DNA of 64,000 bases from Prochlorococcus sp. AG-347-J19 (GTDB taxonomy: Bacteria; Cyanobacteriota; Cyanobacteriia; PCC-6307; Cyanobiaceae). This document shows, piece after piece, positions 1 through 10,847 of the stretch. Location of the stretch: contig QCBV01000001.1 of the NCBI GenBank assembly GCA_003279015.1, positions 124,001-188,000 on the forward strand, given 5' to 3'. The notes beneath the pieces were generated by a model. It searched no databases. It had not been told where the DNA came from and saw only the letters and a program-made list of their open reading frames with translations. The translations under genes and the position numbers were made by a program. The stretch's first letter is position 1; the number at the start of each line of letters is the position of its first letter.

Positions 1-2
1 TG

Positions 3-854
3 AAACTTGAACTATCTAATAAAGACCAAGGAATTTTTGTCTTTCAAATAGATAAAAATAACTACATTAAATTTTGTCCCGAAAGAGGAGGAGTCATAAC
101 AAATTGGGTTTCGGATGGTAATGAAATACTTTATTTCGATGAAAAAAGATTTATGGACAAGTCAAAAAGTATTAGGGGAGGCATTCCAATCTTGTTTCCA
201 ATTTGTGGAAATCTCAATAACTCTAGTTCAGTATTCGGAAATGGTTATTTGCAATTACCACAACATGGTTTCGCTAGGGATTTGCAATGGCAATACTCAT
301 TTAATGAAAATGAAAAATTTTTATGCTTATTCTTAAATTCATCAAAAAAAACCAAAAAATATTATCCTTTCGATTTTGAACTAAGAATACAAGTTATCTT
401 AAAGATTAACTGTTTAGAATTTCAAATTAAAATCCTAAACAAAACAGACTTTGCTATGCCTATAAATTTAGGTTTGCATCCTTATTTTAATGTTTCAGAT
501 TTCAAAAATTTAGAGTTTATCGATAATCCACTTAATTGTCAGGATCAAGAAAAAAATACTATAAGTAATACTTTGGATAAATTAAACAAAATTAATTTAG
601 GGGTTGATCTACTTATGTATACTGCAGGTAGAAGCTCTTTTCGAGACAAAATTTTTAAACGAGAGGTAATTTTAAATCATCCATATCCTTTTGATTTAGG
701 TGTTATTTGGAGTGATCCTCCAAGAAGAATGATATGTCTCGAACCTTGGACTAGTCCAAGAAATTCTTTTGTTGATGGATTTAGAAAAATTATGATTCCT
801 TCAAATGATAGTAAAAGGTTAAATGCATCAATACAAATAAAATCTCTTAAATAA
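3..854 (+). CDS. Aldose 1-epimerase / galactose mutarotase-like protein, 5' truncated by window
   Basis: Reading frame stays open upstream of the listed ATG to base 3 (KLELSNKDQGIFVFQ...CPERGGVITNWV...RGGIPILFPICGNL); GIPILFP and 'LHPYFNV' motifs of the mutarotase family. Confidence 0.8.
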   Translation, partial: KLELSNKDQGIFVFQIDKNNYIKFCPERGGVITNWVSDGNEILYFDEKRFMDKSKSIRGGIPILFPICGNLNNSSSVFGNGYLQLPQHGFARDLQWQYSFNENEKFLCLFLNSSKKTKKYYPFDFELRIQVILKINCLEFQIKILNKTDFAMPINLGLHPYFNVSDFKNLEFIDNPLNCQDQEKNTISNTLDKLNKINLGVDLLMYTAGRSSFRDKIFKREVILNHPYPFDLGVIWSDPPRRMICLEPWTSPRNSFVDGFRKIMIPSNDSKRLNASIQIKSLK

Positions 855-866
855 TTATGCAATCTT

Positions 867-2216
867 ATGAAATTTGTCGTTATCGATGATGATCCTACAG
901 GCTCTCAAACTGTTCACGATTGCTTATTATTGCTTAAGTGGGACTGCTCAACTTTAGTCAAAGGTTTTGAATCTAAATCTAATTTATTTTTTATTTTGGC
1001 TAATACAAGGTCGCTATCGGAAAATGATGCGAAATTAACAATAGAGGAAATTTGCAAAAATCTTAAGACTGTAATTGGTTCTCAAGCCTGTAAAGAAGAA
1101 ATAATTTTTATAAGTAGAGGAGACTCTACTCTTCGAGGACATAACTATTTAGAGCCAATTGCTCTAGATAGTTTCTTAGGACCTTTTGATGCAACTTTTC
1201 ATATTCCAGCTTTCATAGAGGGTAAAAGATTAACAATTAATGGATCTCATTTTGTTGATAAAACCCCCATCAGTCAAACAATTTTTGCAAAAGATAAAAT
1301 TTTTGGATATGAGACAAGTAATGTCAAGAATCTTTTATTTCGGAAGAGTAAATCTCAATTAAATTTTGAAGATATTCAAAACCTTTTATTGTCAGATATC
1401 GAACTGCTGAATGATGAAGAAAATAATATTGTTTTTAAAACACTAAAGAACTTAAAGAATAATAAACATGTAATTGTAGATGTAGAAAATTATTCTCAAC
1501 TAAAAAAATTTTCTTTAGTAATTAAAAAATTAATTAAACATAAAAAATTCTTATTTAGAACTGCAGCAAGTTTTATAAGTTCAATTTCTGAGAAAAAAAG
1601 TGTTTCTCAGAGTGAAATATTTTTCTCTAATTTAAGAATAAGAAATAAAGAAAAGAGTTTTCTTCCAGGACTGATAATTGTTGGATCTTATGTAGAACTT
1701 TCCACAATACAATTGAATAATTTATTAGAGATAAGTAATTGCCACCCAGTTGAATTAAATGTTTCTGAATTCTTTAAAATTACTTCATCAGATAATAATC
1801 AGAAGCGAAGGAGTTTGTTTAAAAATAAATTTTTGAAAGAAATTAGATTTTCTTTTGAGAAAGGAAAAACTCCTGTTTTGTTTACTTCAAGAAAATTTAT
1901 GTCTTTAGATTCTTCTGAACTATTTAATTTTTATAATTTACTTGCTTGTTTTATTGCTGAATTAGTCGCAGATTTGAAGTATGAAATAGGATATTTGATT
2001 TCAAAAGGTGGAATAACAACAAATTTTATTCTTAGTAATGGACTAAATGCAGATTATGTTTATCTTGAAGGACAGATTTTAACAGGCATTTCAGTGGTGA
2101 CTTACAACCTAAAAAATGGCGAAAAACTTCCTATTGTTACCCATCCTGGAAACATTGGCACTAAAGATTCACTAGTTAATATTTGGAAAGTTTTTGAAAA
2201 TAAAAATAATTTTTAA
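867..2216 (+). CDS. Four-carbon acid sugar kinase family protein (DUF1537/YgbK-like)
   Basis: N-terminal DDDPTGSQTVHDC; FFILANTRSL; C-terminal GGITTNF...VTHPGNIGTKDSL typical of the family. Confidence 0.8.
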   Translation: MKFVVIDDDPTGSQTVHDCLLLLKWDCSTLVKGFESKSNLFFILANTRSLSENDAKLTIEEICKNLKTVIGSQACKEEIIFISRGDSTLRGHNYLEPIALDSFLGPFDATFHIPAFIEGKRLTINGSHFVDKTPISQTIFAKDKIFGYETSNVKNLLFRKSKSQLNFEDIQNLLLSDIELLNDEENNIVFKTLKNLKNNKHVIVDVENYSQLKKFSLVIKKLIKHKKFLFRTAASFISSISEKKSVSQSEIFFSNLRIRNKEKSFLPGLIIVGSYVELSTIQLNNLLEISNCHPVELNVSEFFKITSSDNNQKRRSLFKNKFLKEIRFSFEKGKTPVLFTSRKFMSLDSSELFNFYNLLACFIAELVADLKYEIGYLISKGGITTNFILSNGLNADYVYLEGQILTGISVVTYNLKNGEKLPIVTHPGNIGTKDSLVNIWKVFENKNNF

Positions 2217-2218
2217 AA

Positions 2219-3643
2219 TTAGAAATTTGAGATAATTTCTTCAGCAAAACTGCTGCAGGACAGGGGTTCTACTTTTGGTTCCATTAAGCGTGCTAGATCA
2301 TAGGTGACTTTTTTTTGTTCTATTGCCTTACTTAAACCGTTAGTAATTAAGTTAGCTGCTTCATTCCAACCAAAGTATTCAAGCATCATTACGCCACTAA
2401 GAATTACTGAGCCTGGATTAATCTTGTTTAAGCCTGCATGTTTTGGAGCGGTACCGTGCGTAGCTTCAAAAATTGCTGCATTATCTCCAATATTTGCACC
2501 GGGAGCCATACCTAAGCCTCCAACAATTGCTGCAGCTGCATCAGAAACATAGTCTCCATTAAGGTTTAATGTTGCAAGAATTGAATATTCTTGAGGTCTA
2601 GTTTGAATTTGTTGAAATATACTATCAGCTATCCGATCATCAACAAGAATAAGTTCTCTCCATTTTTCATCTCCGTGAGAATTTGATATTGATGCAAGAA
2701 CTTCTTTAATTTCTTCGCAAATGAATGCTTTTTTGTTATTTGTAAGCTTGTCAAAACCTGGTTCGATTTTTCGGGCATTATTTTCAATTGTGATTTCTGG
2801 ATTTTTATGAATATTATCTAAAATCCAGCTTTCCCTTTCTGTAATGCAATCTTCTCTAAATTCATTGACTGCTAATTCATAACCCCAATCTCTAAATGCA
2901 CCTTCGGTATATTTCATGATATTTCCTTTATGTACAAGAGTCACATGCCTTTTATCTCCTGATAATCTTTTAGCATGTTCAATGGCCTTTCTAATATGCC
3001 TTTGGCTTCCAGATTTACTTACTGGTTTTATTCCAATTCCTGATCCGTTGGGTATGGATCTATTTTTTAAATTTTTACTATTTGGTATTACAACATTATT
3101 TAAGTGATTAATTAATTCAAGACAATTATTATCCTCGGCTTCCCATTCAATTCCCATGTAGATATCTTCAGTATTTTCTCTATAAACAATAACGTCCAGA
3201 TTTTGGGGATTTTTGTGAGGGCTTGGAGTCCCTGAATAATATCTGCATGGTCTAACACAACTATATAAATCAAAGATTTGTCTTAATGCAACATTAAGAG
3301 ATCTAATACCTCCACCGATGGGAGTCGTTAAAGGACCTTTGATAGCTACGCCGAAGTGCCTTATTGCCTCAATAGTATCTTGAGGGAGATAGTTATATGT
3401 GCCATAAAGTTCACAAGCTTCATCTCCTGCATAGACTTTAAACCAATTAATTTTTCTTTCATCTCCATAGCTTTTTTTAATCGCTGAATCAAGAACGATT
3501 TGAGTAGCAGGCCAAATATCAACTCCCGTACCATCACCCCTAATAAAAGGGACAATTGGATTATTAGGAACATTTGGTTTGCCTTGATTAAAAGTTATTA
3601 TCTCGCCTTCACTAGGTAAAGTTAATTTTTCAAATTTTGGCAT
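2219..3643 (-). CDS. icd: Isocitrate dehydrogenase (NADP)
   Basis: IPFIRGDGTGVDIWPA, VYRENTEDIYMGIEWE, NLNGDYVSDAAAAIVGGLGMAPGANIGD. Confidence 0.95.
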   Translation of the reverse strand: MPKFEKLTLPSEGEIITFNQGKPNVPNNPIVPFIRGDGTGVDIWPATQIVLDSAIKKSYGDERKINWFKVYAGDEACELYGTYNYLPQDTIEAIRHFGVAIKGPLTTPIGGGIRSLNVALRQIFDLYSCVRPCRYYSGTPSPHKNPQNLDVIVYRENTEDIYMGIEWEAEDNNCLELINHLNNVVIPNSKNLKNRSIPNGSGIGIKPVSKSGSQRHIRKAIEHAKRLSGDKRHVTLVHKGNIMKYTEGAFRDWGYELAVNEFREDCITERESWILDNIHKNPEITIENNARKIEPGFDKLTNNKKAFICEEIKEVLASISNSHGDEKWRELILVDDRIADSIFQQIQTRPQEYSILATLNLNGDYVSDAAAAIVGGLGMAPGANIGDNAAIFEATHGTAPKHAGLNKINPGSVILSGVMMLEYFGWNEAANLITNGLSKAIEQKKVTYDLARLMEPKVEPLSCSSFAEEIISNF

Positions 3644-3758
3644 AGCATTGAATTAATAAAAGATAACTCTTTGAAGCTCATAGTATTTTAATTTGCGATG
3701 AGTTATTTTCTTTAAAACCTAGAAATTTATTAGTCAAATGTGAATAGAGAATACTTTA

Positions 3759-4283
3759 TTGATCAGCATTTCAACATCTTTATTAAAAGAAAAAGTAGTT
3801 AATAAGCCATTTAAAGCAAATTATGTCATTTTCAAAAAAAATACTCAGTCATTTATGAATGCGAGTTCAAATGTAAGTAATGTTGAGATAGCTAATAAAA
3901 TTGCTTCTACTGCAGCTTTATTTCGGAAATATTTTCCAGATGCAAGCGTAAACTTTAGTCCCTGGGACAATACAAATGAATCTATGCAAGATACTATTGA
4001 TTTTGCGTTTCATTTCCCTGGTTGGAGTCCTCTTATTGAATGTAGAGCGATACTCTTACAATTAAGAATTGAAAATGATACTAATGACAGAGTCCCGAAA
4101 TTGTTGGGAATAATAATGCGAGGTATGATTGTTCCCTCCGAGAGATGGAGAGTGGCAACCATCGGTGATTGGGAAATGACTGGTACTCATCTACCGCAAA
4201 AGGAACAAAAAGATAATCTGTTTTTGGTTTGTAAAGAACTTTATAAGCTATTCTCTACAACATCTGCTGGTAACAAAAATTAG
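3759..4283 (+). CDS. Conserved hypothetical protein, start uncertain
   Basis: Long ORF between icd and ho1; Trp-rich motif FHFPGWSPLIECRAILLQLRI; real start may be an internal ATG. Confidence 0.6.
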   Translation: MISISTSLLKEKVVNKPFKANYVIFKKNTQSFMNASSNVSNVEIANKIASTAALFRKYFPDASVNFSPWDNTNESMQDTIDFAFHFPGWSPLIECRAILLQLRIENDTNDRVPKLLGIIMRGMIVPSERWRVATIGDWEMTGTHLPQKEQKDNLFLVCKELYKLFSTTSAGNKN

Positions 4284-4340
4284 CTGTTTTATCTATTTTT
4301 CTTGTAGATTAAACACAGTTACAAAAATAATTCAAAATAT

Positions 4341-5051
4341 ATGGCAGTTGCTCTTTCAGGACAATTAAGAGAAGGGACAAAAAAATCCCACACTATGGCA
4401 GAAAATACCGGCTTTGTGGCTTGTTTTTTAAAAGGAGTTGTTGAAAAAAAATCTTATAGAAAATTAATTAGTGATTTATATTTTGTTTATGAAGCCATGG
4501 AAGAGGAAATTGAAAGACTGGTCAATGAGGAACATCCCGTCATAAAACCTATAGGTTTTAAATCATTATTTAGGAAAGAAACTCTTATAAATGATCTTAA
4601 ATTTTATTTTGGTGAAAACTGGAAGAATGAAATTAATATTTCGCACTCAGCAAAAGAATATGTAGAAAGAATCCGAGAGGTCGCAAAAAATTCACCAGAA
4701 CTTTTAGTTGGTCATCACTACACTCGATATATAGGAGATTTATCTGGGGGGCAAATCTTGAAAAGGATCGCTAAAAAAGCATTAAATTTGCAGGGGAATG
4801 ATGGTTTAAATTTTTATGAGTTCGAATTAATTGCTGATGAAAAAAAATTCAAGGAAGAATATTCCCTTACTTTGAATCAACTTCCAATAAATCAAAAGAC
4901 GGCTGATCAAATTATTGATGAAGCTAATCAAGCTTTTACTTACAATATGAAAATGTTTAAGGAGCTTGAAGGTAACTTGATTACTGTTTTAGGGAAGATT
5001 GTATTCAATTACATTACAAAAAAAGTAAGGAAAGGAAGTACCGAGACCTAA
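4341..5051 (+). CDS. ho1: Heme oxygenase
   Basis: [49 protein letters not shown]. Confidence 0.95.
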   Translation: MAVALSGQLREGTKKSHTMAENTGFVACFLKGVVEKKSYRKLISDLYFVYEAMEEEIERLVNEEHPVIKPIGFKSLFRKETLINDLKFYFGENWKNEINISHSAKEYVERIREVAKNSPELLVGHHYTRYIGDLSGGQILKRIAKKALNLQGNDGLNFYEFELIADEKKFKEEYSLTLNQLPINQKTADQIIDEANQAFTYNMKMFKELEGNLITVLGKIVFNYITKKVRKGSTET

Positions 5052-5767
5052 TGTTTATGTTTGATTCATTAGTTGATTTCATTAAAACCAATATTGATCA
5101 ATTAAATGGACATGAAGTACAAATATCTAGTGAATTCAAAGAACATCACAATGAAGACTCAAAATATATTATTAAAAATTGGCTTTTTTCATCTCCCGAA
5201 TATAGAAAGTGGCGAATAACAAGATTAGATGGTGGCAAAAAACTGCAAGTGTTTAATACGGTCGCATATCCTAATTTTGATAGTGAATTTCCTATTTTAG
5301 GAGCTGATATTTTATGGTTTGGAACTTCTCAAAAGTTATTAGCAATACTGGATTATCAACCTTTAATTCAAGAAAGTAAGTATCTTGAAAAATATTGTTC
5401 AAGTTTAGGTAGTATTAAGAAAAAATATTCTGCATTTGATAATAATAAAATGAAGAATATATATGATTCAAAAAAGTATTTTTCCCCATGGGTGATTATA
5501 TGTAGAGGAAATAAATTAAATCTTGATAGAGATTTAAATAATATATTCCATTCATTTGTAAATAATTATTTGGACATTTATAAATCGAATCCTGTTAATC
5601 AATTTTTAAATGAAGAAGAAATAAAGATTAATCAAATTAAATATGACAAGTATAGTTTTGAAAAAGACCCTGCAGAAAAATTGTTTAAATCTTTTTTTGG
5701 AGAAAAATGGACAAAAAAATTTATTAATAAATTTCTATTTACATTAAATAATGAGATTATTCATTGA
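5051..5767 (+). CDS. pebA: 15,16-dihydrobiliverdin:ferredoxin oxidoreductase
   Basis: Ferredoxin-dependent bilin reductase features ([26 protein letters not shown]); directly follows ho1 and precedes pebB. Confidence 0.9.
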   Translation: MFMFDSLVDFIKTNIDQLNGHEVQISSEFKEHHNEDSKYIIKNWLFSSPEYRKWRITRLDGGKKLQVFNTVAYPNFDSEFPILGADILWFGTSQKLLAILDYQPLIQESKYLEKYCSSLGSIKKKYSAFDNNKMKNIYDSKKYFSPWVIICRGNKLNLDRDLNNIFHSFVNNYLDIYKSNPVNQFLNEEEIKINQIKYDKYSFEKDPAEKLFKSFFGEKWTKKFINKFLFTLNNEIIH

Positions 5768-6529
5768 ATGTTAATACAAGATACTATTTTTTATAGGCCA
5801 GAATGGAGATGGCATAATTTCTTAAAATATTTAACAAATAATTTAAGTAAATATAATTGTTTAGAAAAAAAAATACCCTCGGAATATTCTTATAAAGATT
5901 CAACTTATGGTTCAAAGAAATCAAAAAAAAATGTGAATCTATCTACTTGGGGTGTAACGCATAAAAAAAGAATTCAATTCGCAAGAGCAGTTTGTATAAA
6001 TAGTCCAAATTATTCTGTTTTAAATTTTTTAATTATTCCTAATACTATTTATAACGTCCCATTTTTTGGAGTAGATTTTGTTTCTCTACCTAATAGTTAT
6101 TTAATAGTGTTAGATTTTCAGCCTTCATTAAAAATACAAAATCAATACAATAATGAGTTATTAGAAAAACTTATAAAACTCAAAAATCATTGTCATTCAT
6201 CACTCCCATTAGCTGAAAAAATGTCTGCGGATGTAGCTAGATTTTTTTCTCCAGGAGTAATATGGTCAAAATTATCAAAAGAAGAAAGTAGTGATTTTTT
6301 AATTACTAATCAGCTTTATACCTCATTTAAGAAATATCTTGATTTGTATTTGGAAATTCTTTTCGAGAGCAAAGAAGTCAATATTGAAATGCAAAAAGAA
6401 TTAATAAACGGTCAAAATAATTATTTGAATTATAGAAGAGATAACGATCCAGCAAGGCCAATGTTGTCGAGTTTGTTTGGTAAAGAATTTACTGAATCTT
6501 TAATTGAAGAAGTTTTATTTACTACGTAA
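5768..6529 (+). CDS. pebB: Phycoerythrobilin:ferredoxin oxidoreductase
   Basis: FDBR family ([23 protein letters not shown]); adjacent to pebA. Confidence 0.9.
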   Translation: MLIQDTIFYRPEWRWHNFLKYLTNNLSKYNCLEKKIPSEYSYKDSTYGSKKSKKNVNLSTWGVTHKKRIQFARAVCINSPNYSVLNFLIIPNTIYNVPFFGVDFVSLPNSYLIVLDFQPSLKIQNQYNNELLEKLIKLKNHCHSSLPLAEKMSADVARFFSPGVIWSKLSKEESSDFLITNQLYTSFKKYLDLYLEILFESKEVNIEMQKELINGQNNYLNYRRDNDPARPMLSSLFGKEFTESLIEEVLFTT

Positions 6530-6561
6530 AAGTCTTATAATCAACTGGAATTTGAAATCAT

Positions 6562-7035
6562 ATGAATAAAATTTCTGTTCTTTTTGTATGTTTGGGAAAT
6601 ATTTGTAGGTCTCCTGCAGCAGAAGCTATCTTTATAAAACTACTTGAAAAGAATGGATTAACCGATGCCTTTATTGTTGATTCTGCTGGAACTGGGAGTT
6701 GGCATATTGGAAAAAAAGCTGACTCTAGGATGAGAATTGCGGCAGAAAGAAGAGATATAAATATCTTAAGCAAGGCTCGTCAAATTACTAGCAAAGATTT
6801 TGACGAATTTAACTATATTCTTGCGATGGACGATTCAAATTTTAAAAATATTCAAGAACTTAAAAATAGAACAGCTTCAACTGGTTTTGCAGCAATAAAA
6901 AAAATACAGGATTTTAGATCAGTTTTTAATGAGCAAGAAGTTCCTGACCCATATTTTGGAGGTGATGAGGGCTTTGATTATGTCCTTGATATTTTAGAAG
7001 ACTCTGTAAACGGTTTTTTGGAAAGTATTTCTTGA
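6562..7035 (+). CDS. Low molecular weight protein-tyrosine phosphatase
   Basis: VLFVCLGNICRSPAAEAIF P-loop (CX5R), C-terminal VPDPYFGGDEGFDYV. Confidence 0.92.
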   Translation: MNKISVLFVCLGNICRSPAAEAIFIKLLEKNGLTDAFIVDSAGTGSWHIGKKADSRMRIAAERRDINILSKARQITSKDFDEFNYILAMDDSNFKNIQELKNRTASTGFAAIKKIQDFRSVFNEQEVPDPYFGGDEGFDYVLDILEDSVNGFLESIS

Positions 7036-7046
7036 ATTTATTTGAT

Positions 7047-8570
7047 CTAAGTCTCTTTTGGAATCTTGTCATTGTAAAGGTCAATAATTTTATCCACTAC
7101 CTCATTAATTGTATATCCGTCAGTAATAATTTCTATTGCATCATTCGCCTTAATTAGAGGCGAAATTTCCCTATTGGAATCTTCAAAATCTCTTTTCTTT
7201 ATAAGTTCTTTTAATGTATGAAGGTCCATTTCTTGTGAGTCTTTACTATTTTTATCAGATTTTCTTCTTTTTGCTCTTTCATCGATGCTGGCAGTTAAAA
7301 ATATTTTAAGTTCTGCATGAGGAAAAACAGTAGTTCCTATATCTCTTCCCTCCGCTACAAGCCCGCCTGATTCTCCAATTTTTTTTTGTTCTTCTACTAA
7401 GAATTTTCTTACTTCTTTTATTGAGGAAATTTTAGAAACGATGGAACTTATCTTTTGCGTCCTAATTTCTTCAGTAACACAGTAGTTATTAACATAAACA
7501 TCTTGCTGTGAATTTGTATTCGACTTGAAAACTATAGATATATCTTTAAGAATATTCTGTAATTTTTTTTCTTTTTTATAATCAATACTTTCTTTTATCA
7601 TAAGCCAACTCAATGCCCTGTACATTGCGCCAGTATCTAAATATAAAAGTTTAAGTTTCTTCGCTATTAACTTTGTTACAGTACTTTTACCTGAACCTGC
7701 AGGACCATCAATTGCAATAATCGGTCTTCTTTTCATTAGAAAAACGTGATCAATTAATCTTGTCTCTCCACATCTTATCGCACCAGCCAATAACGAAATA
7801 TTATCCTCAAGGCTTGCTTTTTGAAGTGTATGAGGGTGTAAATGTTCTAAATATTCAATTGAAATTTTTTTTGTTGATAGCTTCTTAATTATTTGGTTTA
7901 AATTGATCTTTTTATTTTGTTGAAAATTTTTTTTTGCTTCTAATAACTCACTTGAAAAAAACCTAATCAATTTTCTTTCGTTTTTTGATAAATGTACATT
8001 ACGTGAACTTAAAGGAATTCCATCAAAATCTCTTTGTGTAGGAATGGATTTAATAGTAACATTTAATTTCTTTCTAAAGACAAGATTTTTTAAAATTAAA
8101 AGTTGTTGCCAATCTTTTTCTCCTAAGTAAAGATTTTTTGGCTTGATGAGATTAAGTAATCTATAAACTACTGTACAAACGCCATCAAAATGGCCAATTC
8201 GATTTACTCCACATAATGCAGAAGATAATTCTTTTGGAGCTTTTAGGAATTTAATATTTTTATTATTCGGTGGATATATATCTTCATTACTTGGGATGAA
8301 GATAGCATCGGCGCCATTTGAAAAGGAGATTTTTATATCATTATCAATTGTTTTAGGGTAATTCTCTAAATCTAACTTGTTATCAAATTGAAGTGGATTA
8401 ACAAAAATACTTACTAAATTAATATTAGAATTGTCATTTTTTGCTGTTGATATTAGTTTAATATGACCATCATGAAGATTACCCATTGTTGGAATGAAGT
8501 TAATATCACTATTAATATTTCTCCTCCAATTTTCTATTTCTTCAGTTTTATTTATAATTACTTTCTTCAC
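7047..8570 (-). CDS. panC/cmk: Bifunctional pantoate--beta-alanine ligase / cytidylate kinase
   Basis: N-terminal FIPTMGNLHDGHIKLI (PanC) fused to IAIDGPAGSGKSTVTKLIAKKL (Cmk). Confidence 0.93.
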   Translation of the reverse strand: MKKVIINKTEEIENWRRNINSDINFIPTMGNLHDGHIKLISTAKNDNSNINLVSIFVNPLQFDNKLDLENYPKTIDNDIKISFSNGADAIFIPSNEDIYPPNNKNIKFLKAPKELSSALCGVNRIGHFDGVCTVVYRLLNLIKPKNLYLGEKDWQQLLILKNLVFRKKLNVTIKSIPTQRDFDGIPLSSRNVHLSKNERKLIRFFSSELLEAKKNFQQNKKINLNQIIKKLSTKKISIEYLEHLHPHTLQKASLEDNISLLAGAIRCGETRLIDHVFLMKRRPIIAIDGPAGSGKSTVTKLIAKKLKLLYLDTGAMYRALSWLMIKESIDYKKEKKLQNILKDISIVFKSNTNSQQDVYVNNYCVTEEIRTQKISSIVSKISSIKEVRKFLVEEQKKIGESGGLVAEGRDIGTTVFPHAELKIFLTASIDERAKRRKSDKNSKDSQEMDLHTLKELIKKRDFEDSNREISPLIKANDAIEIITDGYTINEVVDKIIDLYNDKIPKET

Positions 8571-8668
8571 TTTGTTTTTAAAAAATAAATCTATTTGATA
8601 AATAATTACTGGACAAAAGCAATCTTAGGAGGAATATCTATATAGGGGAAGTCTATCATTTTTATTTC

Positions 8669-9712
8669 ATGGATTACAAAACATCAGGTGTTGATATAGA
8701 AGCTGGGCGAGAATTTGTTTCCGAAATTAAACAGGCAGTTGAAGGAACTCATACATCTAATGTGATTGAGGGTATTGGCGGGTTCGGAGGTTTGTTTAGA
8801 ATTCCTATCGATAGTTTTAAAAAACCAGTTCTTGTTTCAGGAACTGATGGTGTTGGAACAAAATTAGAATTAGCCCAAAGTAAAAACTTTCACTTTGAGG
8901 TTGGTATTGATTTAGTTGCTATGTGCATGAACGATATCATTACTAGTGGTGCAAAACCTTTATTTTTTCTAGATTATATTGCTACTGGTAAGCTTGATAA
9001 AAAACAATTATTGAGGGTTGTTCAGGGAATTTCACATGGATGCGGAGAAAATAACTGTTCATTACTCGGCGGAGAAACTGCTGAAATGCCTGGATTTTAT
9101 TCAAAAAATAAGTATGATCTTGCAGGATTTTGTGTTGGAATAGTTGATGAGGATAAGCTTATTAATGGTAAAAAAGTCTCTGAAAATGACTTAATAATTG
9201 CTTTAAAAAGTAATGGAGTTCATAGTAACGGCTTTAGTTTAGTAAGAAAAATTATTCAAAACAATAAGCAAATAGATAAAGAATTTGAAAAAGTTTCTAA
9301 CTTAAATTTTTATGATGAGCTATTGAAACCTACAAAAATTTACAATAAAGTGATTAATCAAATTTTATCTGAAGATATAGAAATTAAAGCAATGTCTCAT
9401 ATAACTGGAGGAGGAATTCCAGAAAATTTACCAAGATGTATTCCTACTGATTTTATTCCTTATATCAATACCAGTTCTTGGCAAATACCTATTTTATTTA
9501 AATTCCTTAAAGAGAAAGGATCTATTCCTGAAAAAGATTTTTGGAATACTTTCAATCTTGGAGTGGGATTTTGTTTAATTATTGATAAAAAATTTAAGGA
9601 CGCGATATTAAGTATCTGTAAAGATTATGATATAGATAGTTGGGAAATTGGAAAGATAGTTAGAAAAAATGATTCAAAAATTAGTAAATTTTTGCCAGAA
9701 ATTTTAACTTAA
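8669..9712 (+). CDS. purM: Phosphoribosylformylglycinamidine cyclo-ligase
   Basis: YKTSGVDIEAGREFV, VSGTDGVGTKLELA, LLGGETAEMPGFY, ITGGGIPENLPR. Confidence 0.95.
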   Translation: MDYKTSGVDIEAGREFVSEIKQAVEGTHTSNVIEGIGGFGGLFRIPIDSFKKPVLVSGTDGVGTKLELAQSKNFHFEVGIDLVAMCMNDIITSGAKPLFFLDYIATGKLDKKQLLRVVQGISHGCGENNCSLLGGETAEMPGFYSKNKYDLAGFCVGIVDEDKLINGKKVSENDLIIALKSNGVHSNGFSLVRKIIQNNKQIDKEFEKVSNLNFYDELLKPTKIYNKVINQILSEDIEIKAMSHITGGGIPENLPRCIPTDFIPYINTSSWQIPILFKFLKEKGSIPEKDFWNTFNLGVGFCLIIDKKFKDAILSICKDYDIDSWEIGKIVRKNDSKISKFLPEILT

Positions 9713-9782
9713 ATTTTTTTATCTTTTTTAAATGAGTTTTAAAAAATTATTTTTTATACCCAAATGAAAAAGTTAGATGTAA

Positions 9783-9788
9783 TATAAT
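9783..9788 (+). promoter_or_regulatory. Candidate -10 element (TATAAT) upstream of the 9845 CDS
   Basis: TATAAT within gtaaTATAATaaaattaccg; motif match only, no clear -35. Confidence 0.3.
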
Positions 9789-9844
9789 AAAATTACCGCC
9801 GAATTATATCGGAAGTTTAAGTATTAAGATTTAACCTTTATTCA

Positions 9845-10489
9845 ATGCCTTTTGCAAATAATCAAAGAATTACACGTAGACGTAGTTCAGCTGGTCCTAC
9901 ACCTCCAAAAAGACCAATAGGTAATAATTCTGAATCAATTGGTAGACAGGCTCAAGGTCCAAGGCCAACTTTCTTGACACTAAGGGATCATGGGAAAGTT
10001 TTTGTAGCTGATTTACCTAATTTGTCCGATGGTCAATTAGCGCATATTAGTAAAGAAGCTAATGAAGTTTTAAATAGTTTGGAAAAAAGACTTAGTGATC
10101 TTGAAAATGAACCTAATGTTAGTAATCCGGAAAACGATACGCTGATAAAAGCTTCTACCAAAAGAGATGTCACATTGAGGTTTATTAAATCAATAGAAGA
10201 AGAACAAGAACATAGAAAAAATAATCCAGCTTTACGAGATGCTGCATCTGAATCGTTACCTAGAACTTTTCTTGAGGTTGCTAGACATAGATTGCCTGGA
10301 GCAACTTTTGATTCACTACTTCGAGAGGCTCTTGAAGCTTGTGCAGTTGATGAAAGTACTGAAGAAAATCAAGTTATTGATGAGCCTAAAGAAACTGTAA
10401 AAATTATGGATATACCTTCTTCCAACACTAATGCTTCACTTGTTGTTAGTATCGATTCAAGTGATGATTCCAAGAATGACTCTATTTGA
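9845..10489 (+). CDS. Conserved hypothetical protein
   Basis: Coding-like 214-aa ORF; PRPTFLTLRDHGKVFVADLPNLSDGQLAHISKEANEVLNSLEKRL; C-terminal tail acidic/low complexity. Confidence 0.65.
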   Translation: MPFANNQRITRRRSSAGPTPPKRPIGNNSESIGRQAQGPRPTFLTLRDHGKVFVADLPNLSDGQLAHISKEANEVLNSLEKRLSDLENEPNVSNPENDTLIKASTKRDVTLRFIKSIEEEQEHRKNNPALRDAASESLPRTFLEVARHRLPGATFDSLLREALEACAVDESTEENQVIDEPKETVKIMDIPSSNTNASLVVSIDSSDDSKNDSI

Positions 10490-10643
10490 TTCAACACAAG
10501 AGTTAATAAATTTTAAAGACCAAAATAATTCAAAAATTAACCTTACTTCAGAGAAAGATCCTATTTTATGTAATCATTGCAAAAGAACGGCATCAAATGG
10601 TGTTAGATGTTTAGGAATGTGTGTAGCAGATAATGATTACTAA
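10476..10643 (+). CDS. Small Cys-rich protein (CxxC-x9-CxxxC), probable start at ATG 10476
   Basis: MTLFDSTQELINFKDQNNSKINLTSEKDPILCNHCKRTASNGVRCLGMCVADNDY; overlaps the end of the upstream CDS out of frame. Confidence 0.6.
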   Translation: MTLFDSTQELINFKDQNNSKINLTSEKDPILCNHCKRTASNGVRCLGMCVADNDY

Positions 10644-10847
10644 AATAATTTACAAATAAATGATCTGATGAAAATAATTAATAAATCTACTAAATTTTAT
10701 TTATTAATGGATATCAAGTATTATTTAAAATAATAAAGAAAAGATTATTTTTCTACATATCAATAAGTAATTGAAACTTTATACCCTTTATTTGAAATTG
10801 AGGTTCTTAGAAAACTTTATAATTCAATGCATAAAAAAATTAAATAA

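Noticed and set aside
7047-8570. panC-cmk fusion as a novel enzyme
   Set aside because: Bifunctional PanC/Cmk proteins are established in cyanobacteria.
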